Below, piece by piece: positions 6,077 through 11,869 of a stretch of 11,869 bases of DNA. Positions within the stretch are counted from its first letter, which is position 1. Each line of letters starts with the position of its first letter. The position numbers and the translations under genes were made by a program. The stretch covers positions 1 through 11,869 of the forward strand of contig JALSIL010000471.1 of NCBI GenBank assembly GCA_026990095.1. Reading direction: 5' to 3'. The stretch is from Lysobacterales bacterium. GTDB lineage: Bacteria > Pseudomonadota > Gammaproteobacteria > Xanthomonadales > Marinicellaceae. The notes below the pieces were generated by a model. The model had not been told where the DNA came from. It saw only the letters and a program-made list of their open reading frames with translations, and ran no database searches.

Positions 6077-8164
6077 ATGAAAAAATTTGGACATTATGAA
6101 GTAACAGCTGAACTGGGTCGTGGTGGCATGGGGGTTGTTTATAAAGGCTGGGAACCTTCTCTCAATCGCCAAGTTGCGATTAAATGTTTAGGTGAACATT
6201 TATTGAACGACAAAGATTTAGTGGAACGCTTTACACGTGAAGCTAAAGCCACGGCAGCGTTAAATAACCCCAATGTGATTCAAATTTATTTTATTGGTGA
6301 AGAAAAAGGGCAGCCTTTTTTCGCAATGGAATACATCGAAGGACAATCCCTTGATGATATTTTAAAAGGGGGAAATACCTTAACCGTAAAACACGCGAAA
6401 AATCTACTCAAACAAGCGTGTTTAGGTTTAGCTGCGGCTCATGAAAAAGATTTGGTTCATCGCGATATAAAGCCTGCCAACCTGATGTTAACCAAAGATG
6501 GAACACTTAAAATTGTTGACTTTGGTATTGCTCGCACCCGTGAATACGGAGATAAACTCACCAACACTGGAGAATTTGTTGGCACTCCAGGCTATTTATC
6601 ACCTGAAGTGTGTATTGGTAAAGAAGTGGATCAACGCTCTGATATTTTTTCACTAGGTATTGTTTTTTATGAAATGCTCGCAGGCAAAGTTCCTTTCGAG
6701 AACGATAGCCCATTGGGTCTTATGCTTGAAGTGGTGCAATCTGACATCCCTGATATCCGTGCGTTAAATAAAAAAGTGGACAAAAAGACGTCTTATATAC
6801 TTAATAAAATGATTGCCAAATCACCCGATGATCGCTACCAAAGTTGCAATGAAGTTATTCGTGATTTAGGCAATATTATAGATAATGAAACCATTGCTAA
6901 TATAAAATCCAATGCAACAGTTGTAGCTAAAACCATTAAACCAAAAATATCTGAACAAAATACTCTACCAAGTATTGATGCGATTACGGCTCAAAACTTA
7001 ACCCCTGTTTCCACTCAAAAATCAGGAAATGGTAAAAAGTGGTTGATGGCAGCCACTGTTTTTGCTGTTCTGGGAGCTGGAGCTTTTGGTTATTATGGCG
7101 GTTACTTCCCCCTTCCAAAATTTTCTGCCAACCAACAAATTGTTACACTTACAGATTCTGCCAATAATGCTCCCGTGGATGCATCAATAAACCCTCTTGA
7201 TTCATCTGCACCTAAAGCATCAGCTCCAAAGTCTTCTTCAAATATAAAAGGCAAGGGTATAATGGTGGGCTTATCCAGTATGTTTGGCGAATCTGATGAC
7301 AAAGATGAAGCAACTGTGCAAGACTTAAGTCAAATTGATTTCCCTGATGAATCCCTTGCGTCCACACAAACACCGACTCAAGAAGAGTCAAATAGTGAAA
7401 CACCTGTTTCGAATGGAAATCAGGCACTTGTTGGTACAGCTGATACAATAGCACCACTACAAAACAATGAGCTAGAGCAAGATGCACAAAATCTCGCGGC
7501 ACAAGCCAGTCAAAAACCTTCAGGCATTCAAGTCTCAGATGTTCAAGCCATTTCGCTACCTAACCAAAGTGATTTGCAGGCTTTAGCCGTTAATACACCG
7601 ACACAAAAGAATACAATTGCTGAAAGTAAAACCGCTGTTCCTCCAATAACGGTAGAATCAAGTTCACGTGTTGCCAAAAGCGTACAACACAAACCTATAC
7701 GACACATTCCCAAAGCCGTGCCATTAAATAAAGGCGTTGTAGTAATAGCCTTTGGTGATCCTGCGGTTGCCAATCCAATTGAGAAAATTCTCGAAAGCCA
7801 ATTAAAAGCACAAGGCATCAAAGTCATGAATGAGCAGTTTATTCCTGGCATGCGTCAACTTCTTGATAATGGTTTGGATTTAGCCGAGTTAAAAAAGCTA
7901 ATTCAAAGAAATGGTGGTCAAGCGATGGTAATTGCTAATGTAAATTACGTGGGTTCGCAACAATTAAACTATGCAGGGCGTTCCAGTGAGTTAATCAACG
8001 CACAATTAGATGTTGATGCCTATGAAATTAAAACAGGTGATAGCATTGGTTCTGGCTATGGTTCAAAACTCAGTTACACGGCACTAAATGCCACTGATGA
8101 AGCAACCGATGCAGTGATGCAGTTTACCGATCAACTAACCAACAGTCTTAAAAATAAAATATAA
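6077..8164 (+). CDS. Membrane-anchored Hanks-type Ser/Thr protein kinase
   Basis: The 695-residue protein has a complete N-terminal kinase domain (about 7-270): glycine loop LGRGGMGVVY (13-22), lysine K36 in VAIK, helix C glutamate E55, catalytic HRDIKPAN (128-135), DFG at 148-150, activation loop with threonines T162, T164 and T170, SPE (175-177), D189 in DIFSLG, and R253. All catalytic residues are intact, so it should be active. A linker leads to one transmembrane helix (about 321-343). A low-complexity Ser/Thr/Gln/Ala-rich stretch follows (about 355-545), then a folded C-terminal domain (about 552-690, from VVVIAFGDPAVANPIEK). Topology is thus cytoplasmic kinase and periplasmic sensor. 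The periplasmic domain has no PASTA repeats. Its alternating strand-helix pattern recalls TolB-N/FlgT/LpoB-like folds, but that is inference. Substrate and ligand are unknown. The gene is monocistronic, with a CRP-type site upstream and a strong terminator downstream. Confidence 0.95.
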   Translation: MKKFGHYEVTAELGRGGMGVVYKGWEPSLNRQVAIKCLGEHLLNDKDLVERFTREAKATAALNNPNVIQIYFIGEEKGQPFFAMEYIEGQSLDDILKGGNTLTVKHAKNLLKQACLGLAAAHEKDLVHRDIKPANLMLTKDGTLKIVDFGIARTREYGDKLTNTGEFVGTPGYLSPEVCIGKEVDQRSDIFSLGIVFYEMLAGKVPFENDSPLGLMLEVVQSDIPDIRALNKKVDKKTSYILNKMIAKSPDDRYQSCNEVIRDLGNIIDNETIANIKSNATVVAKTIKPKISEQNTLPSIDAITAQNLTPVSTQKSGNGKKWLMAATVFAVLGAGAFGYYGGYFPLPKFSANQQIVTLTDSANNAPVDASINPLDSSAPKASAPKSSSNIKGKGIMVGLSSMFGESDDKDEATVQDLSQIDFPDESLASTQTPTQEESNSETPVSNGNQALVGTADTIAPLQNNELEQDAQNLAAQASQKPSGIQVSDVQAISLPNQSDLQALAVNTPTQKNTIAESKTAVPPITVESSSRVAKSVQHKPIRHIPKAVPLNKGVVVIAFGDPAVANPIEKILESQLKAQGIKVMNEQFIPGMRQLLDNGLDLAELKKLIQRNGGQAMVIANVNYVGSQQLNYAGRSSELINAQLDVDAYEIKTGDSIGSGYGSKLSYTALNATDEATDAVMQFTDQLTNSLKNKI

Positions 8165-8200
8165 AACTCATTCAATACCCTCTCTTTTTACTGCAAATTA

Positions 8201-8234
8201 ACCCTCTTTTAAAATTCTTAAAAGGGGGTTTTTC
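8201..8234 (+). terminator. Intrinsic terminator of the kinase gene
   Basis: Stem ACCCTCTTTTAA (8201-8212) pairs with TTAAAAGGGGGT (8218-8229) through 12 pairs with one G-T wobble, over a five-base loop. A T-rich tract follows. It starts 37 bases after the stop codon. Confidence 0.88.
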
Positions 8235-8287
8235 ATTTTTCATACTGCCTCTATTGTTAAATTTTTGTTAGTCAAAACAATTAAATA

Positions 8288-8315
8288 TTGACATCTACGA
8301 ATTCTGTAGTAGTAT
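8288..8315 (+). promoter_or_regulatory. Promoter of the TonB-dependent receptor gene
   Basis: A consensus -35 TTGACA (8288-8293) lies 16 bases before TAGTAT (8310-8315). Transcription would start near 8322, giving a leader of about 67 bases that includes the palindrome at 8330-8355. Confidence 0.6.
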
Positions 8316-8329
8316 TGTGTTAGTATATA

Positions 8330-8355
8330 CGACATACGTAGTACTAAGTATGTCG
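8330..8355. promoter_or_regulatory. 26-bp near-perfect palindrome in the receptor leader
   Basis: The arms CGACATAC (8330-8337) and GTATGTCG (8348-8355) pair perfectly, and the centre TAGTACTA (8339-8346) is itself palindromic. Overall 12 of 13 pairs are symmetric, the exception being 8338/8347. Located just after the predicted transcription start, it may be a repressor operator or an RNA hairpin before the ribosome-binding site. It lacks a T run, so it is not a terminator. It does not resemble a Fur box. Confidence 0.6.
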
Positions 8356-8388
8356 CCGTTACTTGTACTTAATAAACTGGAGAAAAAA

Positions 8389-10974
8389 ATGAAAATAAAA
8401 CGTAATCCTATTAACAGAGCAATTAAAATTGCATTGTATTCTGGCATGCTTGCCTCGCTATCTTTATCGGGTACAGCTTTTGCCGTCGATGGCGATGAAG
8501 AAGTCGATAAAACCGAGCTGGAAGGAATTGAAGTCACAGGTTCTAGAATTAAAAGGTCTAATATTGAAGGAGCCCTACCTATCACAGTAATCTCCCGAGA
8601 GGACATTGAGTTAACGGGAGAAAGTAATGCTGCAGATCTTATTCGTAGCCTAACATTTAATTCAACAGGATCATTTAGACCACAATCTGGAAGCTCTGCC
8701 CAAGGAACAGCCTCAGTTAGTTTACGTGGTCTGGGAGCTTCACGGACATTGGTGTTAATTGACGGTAGAAGATTGCCTCGATCACCTTCTACAGGTTCTA
8801 GCCAAGATTTAAATACCATACCATTGGGTGCTATTGAAAGAATTGAAATATTATCAGATGGCGCATCAGCTATCTATGGATCTGATGCTATTGGTGGTGT
8901 GGTCAATATCATTACTCGCGATAACTATCAAGGTGTGGAAGTCATGCTTGGTGCTGCCAATGTCAGCATTCCTGACGATGGCGGTGCTCGTGAAGAAGGA
9001 TCCATCCTGTTTGGGTCCTCTAATGATACTTCTAGCTTTATTGCTGGTATCTCATGGAATGACCGAGACATTATTTTTGCCCGAGACTTGCCTTGGAATG
9101 TGCCTGGCGGCTCAGTTTTTGGTAACAGTTTTACCACATTGGATGAAAATGGAAATGATCAATTTAACTGGCGCACCATTGGTGATTGCAGCTTTCCTGG
9201 AACAGGTTTTTATGTTTTGGGACAACGTTGTGCTTATGACTTTACTTTGGTCAGTGCCGATGAAGCCTCTATCTCTAATAAGTCTCTTTATGTCAAAGGC
9301 AAACATCAAGTTAATGAAAACTGGAAAATATGGACTAATGCTTCATTTACCCAAACCAAATCTTTTGGCCGTTATGCACCAGTTCCTGATAGCAGCTTCT
9401 TTTCTACACCTTTAACAGCCAATAGTCCAAACAACCCAACCAATCCAAATGGCAATGTCTATAACCCAGATTTAGGCTTAGAACCACAATCTGTCAATTG
9501 GTGGCACCGTTTTGATGCCTTAGGCAATAGGGATACGACTGTTACCAATGAAATGCTTGATTTATTGGTTGGTACAACTGGTCAAATTGGTAATGCGGAA
9601 GTTGAGTTTGGTCTTAGAAAAACCAAAAATAGAACGTCTGATGTTGGACACAATTTCTTGCTTCGTTCTGCTGCTTCTGCCAACATAGAAAGTGGTGCCT
9701 ATAACCTGAACGACCCTTATGGTTCTGCTGAAAATGTGTTGAACTCGATGCGGGTTACAGTATTTCGTGATGGCACTTACGATCAAGATGAACTGTTTGG
9801 TTCAATCGCGTTTGACCTTTTCACTATGGAAAATGGCTTGGTATCTGCTTTCGTTGGTGCCGAATACAGAGTAGACAAATACGCAGATATTTATGACCCT
9901 TTATCCGAAGCAGGTCAAATTGGTGGTTCAGCGGGTAATTCAGCAGCAGGAGACAGAAGCATAACATCAGCTTTTTTCGAAGTCTTATTCCCATTGTTAG
10001 ATAATTTAGAAATGAATCTAGCAGGGCGTTATGATAATTATTCAGATTTTGGGGGTAACTTTTCACCAAAAGTATCGTTCCGATATCAACCAATTGAAAA
10101 TTTAACATTAAGGGCCTCATATGGAGAAGGCTTTCGAGCACCAACCTTACCCACTTTGACTCAAAAACCTTCCTTTTCAGCCACTTCTGTCAACGATCCA
10201 CAATCTTGTATCAACCAAGGACAGCCCCCTAATTGTTCTTTGCAAATCAATGATACTGTACAATCAAATGCCTTATTGCAAGCAGAAGAGTCAAAACAAT
10301 TTGCCTTTGGTTTGGCCTATGAACCAAGTGACTGGTTTAACATGACGCTAGATTATTTTAACATTGAAATTGATAATAGAATTCGGTCCTTCGGAGCCCA
10401 ATTCTTAATTGACTCAGAATTATCAGGTGATCCTGTACCTGAGGGTTTATTTTGTAATCGTGCTGCCAATGGTTCAATACTTGAATGTTTTACAGGGTTT
10501 GGCAACCAAGGTAAAGTTGAAACATCTGGCATTGATATTAATGCTAGGTTTAATTATGAAATACTTGGAGGGCAAGCATCCAGTAATTTACAAATCAGCC
10601 ACTTACTGGATCAATCAGTTGATGGGGGTCGTGATTTCATCAAAGATCCAGGGGTTCCTCAACAGAGAATTATATTGAGGAACCTCTATTCAATTCAAAA
10701 TTGGAGTTTTGCATATAACATCAACATGATTGGAGATCAGTTTGATACCATTGTTTCAGGTGTTGGCGAAGGCCATGTGCCTACATGGGTAACACATGAT
10801 TTGCAGGTAAACTATCACACACCTTGGAAAAGTAAGATCACTATTGGTGTGCGAAATTTAACTGAAAAAGCACCACCTATTGGTTTAGGCAATGTGGGTT
10901 CCAGAAATTATGACTTTAATCTCTATGATGGTTATGGTCGTATTTCTTATGTGCGTTACACTCAAACATTTTAA
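8389..10974 (+). CDS. TonB-dependent outer-membrane receptor
   Basis: With ATG at 8389 the product has 861 residues. GGAG sits six bases upstream, and a signal peptide follows at once: basic MKIKRNPINR, a hydrophobic core, and cleavage after GTAFA near residue 32. The frame extends 24 codons further upstream, but those codons lie over the promoter and leader. The plug domain (about 48-178) shows IEVTGSRIKR (47-56), LRGLGASRTLVLIDGRRLP (112-130), IERIEILSDGASAIYGSDA (149-167) and IGGVVNIITR (168-177). The 22-strand barrel follows and ends with an aromatic, QTF. Cysteines in pairs in extracellular-loop-like stretches (GDCSF/QRCAY, SCINQ/NCSL, FCNR/ECF) suggest loop disulfides. It would import a ligand using TonB-ExbBD energy. 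The substrate (siderophore, saccharide, peptide or other) cannot be told, and no transport or catabolic partner is adjacent. Confidence 0.95.
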   Translation: MKIKRNPINRAIKIALYSGMLASLSLSGTAFAVDGDEEVDKTELEGIEVTGSRIKRSNIEGALPITVISREDIELTGESNAADLIRSLTFNSTGSFRPQSGSSAQGTASVSLRGLGASRTLVLIDGRRLPRSPSTGSSQDLNTIPLGAIERIEILSDGASAIYGSDAIGGVVNIITRDNYQGVEVMLGAANVSIPDDGGAREEGSILFGSSNDTSSFIAGISWNDRDIIFARDLPWNVPGGSVFGNSFTTLDENGNDQFNWRTIGDCSFPGTGFYVLGQRCAYDFTLVSADEASISNKSLYVKGKHQVNENWKIWTNASFTQTKSFGRYAPVPDSSFFSTPLTANSPNNPTNPNGNVYNPDLGLEPQSVNWWHRFDALGNRDTTVTNEMLDLLVGTTGQIGNAEVEFGLRKTKNRTSDVGHNFLLRSAASANIESGAYNLNDPYGSAENVLNSMRVTVFRDGTYDQDELFGSIAFDLFTMENGLVSAFVGAEYRVDKYADIYDPLSEAGQIGGSAGNSAAGDRSITSAFFEVLFPLLDNLEMNLAGRYDNYSDFGGNFSPKVSFRYQPIENLTLRASYGEGFRAPTLPTLTQKPSFSATSVNDPQSCINQGQPPNCSLQINDTVQSNALLQAEESKQFAFGLAYEPSDWFNMTLDYFNIEIDNRIRSFGAQFLIDSELSGDPVPEGLFCNRAANGSILECFTGFGNQGKVETSGIDINARFNYEILGGQASSNLQISHLLDQSVDGGRDFIKDPGVPQQRIILRNLYSIQNWSFAYNINMIGDQFDTIVSGVGEGHVPTWVTHDLQVNYHTPWKSKITIGVRNLTEKAPPIGLGNVGSRNYDFNLYDGYGRISYVRYTQTF

Positions 10975-10989
10975 AATTCTAAGCTTGTA

Positions 10990-11017
10990 AAGGCACATAA
11001 TCATATGTGCCTTTTTT
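10990..11017 (+). terminator. Intrinsic terminator of the receptor gene
   Basis: Stem AAGGCACATA (10990-10999), loop ATCA, stem TATGTGCCTT (11004-11013), running into six T (11012-11017). It ends only three bases before the start codon of the next gene. Confidence 0.9.
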
Positions 11018-11020
11018 ATT

Positions 11021-11758
11021 ATGATAAAAAATAAACAGCACTGGAGTAATTTTTGGAAAAGTGGTCAATTAACCTCTTTACCTGAAGATTTTCGAGAAAA
11101 CTATAACGGCTCTATTCAATCGCAATGGAATAGATGTTTTGAACAGTTGCCAAATAACTCTAAATTATTAGATGTGTGCTGTGGAAACCTTGCTATCAGT
11201 CTTTTGGCTGCGGAATTTTCAAGAAAATCAAATAAAAACTTCGAACTAACAGCATTAGATGCAGCAAAAATCAATACAAAATCAATTATTAAAAAACACC
11301 CACACCATAAAGAAAACATACTCAAAACAAATCTCGTCACTGACTGTGAAATTGAAAATTATAACACCTTAAATAAGTACAATCTTATTACAAGTCAATA
11401 CGGAATTGAATACTGCAATTGGGATAAAGTTGCAAATAAAATATATTCTTTGCTAAATAAAGGTGGGCAACTGGCAATAATTTGCCATAGTGCAGAAACA
11501 GATATTATCAAAAAAATGAAAAGTGAACAAAAAGAGTACCATAGCTTAATAAATATTGGTCAATTTCAAATTATTGAGAATTATTTAAACAATACAATTA
11601 GTTATCATCAACTAATTAGTGAAATTAATAATGTGCAGGAATATTATCGAACTACTTATGTAAATGCACCGACAGCACTAGTAAAATCACTGTATATTAT
11701 TAACCAAAACATCTTAAATACTGATGAAAAATTATTGAAAAAACTTAGATTCGTATAA
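11021..11758 (+). CDS. Class I SAM-dependent methyltransferase, AT-rich
   Basis: The 245-residue protein begins MIKNKQHWSNFWKSGQLTSL. Rossmann-fold methyltransferase elements are visible: motif I KLLDVCCGNLAISLLA (48-63), the acidic end of strand 2 in ALDAAK (78-83), motif IV region YNLITSQYGIEYC (120-132), and GGQLAIICH (148-156). The opening pattern HW-x-x-FW-x-x-G-x-x-TS occurs in a set of uncharacterised bacterial methyltransferases; substrate unknown. Motif I departs from D-x-G-x-G-x-G, having Cys and Leu at the first and third glycine positions. Base composition differs from its neighbour (hand count 27% GC at 11221-11280 against 47% at 9481-9540), suggesting acquisition. The start abuts the upstream terminator and has no Shine-Dalgarno sequence. 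Conserved residues begin almost at once, so a later start is unlikely. A 66-bp palindrome lies downstream. Confidence 0.82.
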   Translation: MIKNKQHWSNFWKSGQLTSLPEDFRENYNGSIQSQWNRCFEQLPNNSKLLDVCCGNLAISLLAAEFSRKSNKNFELTALDAAKINTKSIIKKHPHHKENILKTNLVTDCEIENYNTLNKYNLITSQYGIEYCNWDKVANKIYSLLNKGGQLAIICHSAETDIIKKMKSEQKEYHSLINIGQFQIIENYLNNTISYHQLISEINNVQEYYRTTYVNAPTALVKSLYIINQNILNTDEKLLKKLRFV

Positions 11759-11779
11759 TAAGTGCAACTCCTCCTAGAG

Positions 11780-11845
11780 CAACTTTTAGGGTAACATTTA
11801 AGTCTTGATTTATAAATCAAGACTTAAATGTTACCCTAAAAGTTG
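11780..11845. repeat. Perfect 66-bp palindrome (33-bp arms, no spacer)
   Basis: All 33 base pairs match when 11780-11812 is folded on 11813-11845, centred on TTTATA|TATAAA-like sequence at 11812/11813. Symmetry breaks at 11779/11846. The outer arms begin CAACTTTTAGGG and end CCCTAAAAGTTG. No T run follows on the plus strand, so it is not a standard terminator, though an RNA hairpin this strong could block transcription or protect a 3' end. Beyond the symmetric core, GTGC and CTCC blocks on the left (11762-11774) are loosely mirrored by GGAG and GCAC at 11859-11868. It may be a mobile palindromic element, a protein-binding site or an assembly artefact. Confidence 0.85.
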
Positions 11846-11869
11846 GCAAACAAATACGGAGGCAGCACA

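Noticed and set aside
8317..8388. Upstream extension of the TonB receptor frame by 24 codons
   Set aside because: It would place the start over the promoter and palindrome and put residues ahead of a clear signal peptide. ATG 8389 has GGAG at correct spacing.
11762..11869. Integron attC recombination site and gene cassette (AT-rich gene without promoter followed by an inverted repeat)
   Set aside because: The palindrome is perfect, with no extrahelical bases and no proper GTTRRRY/RYYYAAC core pair, and no second attC lies before the gene.

Overview
The window looks like chromosomal DNA from a low-to-moderate GC, probably marine or aquatic gammaproteobacterium. This is inferred from gene content: a NhaB Na+/H+ antiporter, an LpxL-type lipid A acyltransferase, a GCYH-IB folate enzyme, and a large TonB-dependent receptor with a GSRI-type plug. 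I cannot name a genus. Eight protein genes are supported. One of them, a 57-residue rubredoxin, is short enough to be missed by a length cut-off. No rRNA, tRNA or CRISPR array is visible.

Layout. 1-1044 (-): 5' two-thirds of an AidB-like acyl-CoA dehydrogenase, cut by the window edge. 1045-1414: a 370-bp gap with a chain of hairpins, an orphan plus-strand terminator and the nhaB terminator. 1415-2896 (-): nhaB, divergent from 2990-3907 (+), an lpxL-family acyltransferase whose -10 box lies too close to its ATG to leave a leader. 3916-4148: a 233-bp MITE with 19-bp inverted ends and a CTAA target duplication. 4144-4317 (-), about 4366-4914 (-) and 4907-5830 (-): rubredoxin, GNAT acetyltransferase and folE2, a likely operon read from the right. 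6077-8164 (+): a membrane-anchored Hanks-type Ser/Thr kinase behind a perfect CRP-type site. 8389-10974 (+): a TonB-dependent receptor preceded by a nearly perfect 26-bp palindrome. 11021-11758 (+): an AT-rich class I methyltransferase jammed against the receptor's terminator and followed by a perfect 66-bp palindrome.

How the parts relate. Most genes are independent housekeeping or envelope functions (ion homeostasis, lipid A, folate or pterin synthesis, outer-membrane uptake, signalling). The clearest event is the MITE insertion. Removing the element and one CTAA copy restores a rubredoxin ending ELLED, with a stop codon overlapping the lpxL stop. The two genes were therefore convergent and overlapping, and the element now supplies the rubredoxin stop codon. 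The most unusual structures left unexplained by the genes are the hairpin chain at 1224-1358, the 66-bp palindrome at 11780-11845, and the operator-like palindrome in the receptor leader. I found no clear multi-gene novel defence or biosynthetic system.
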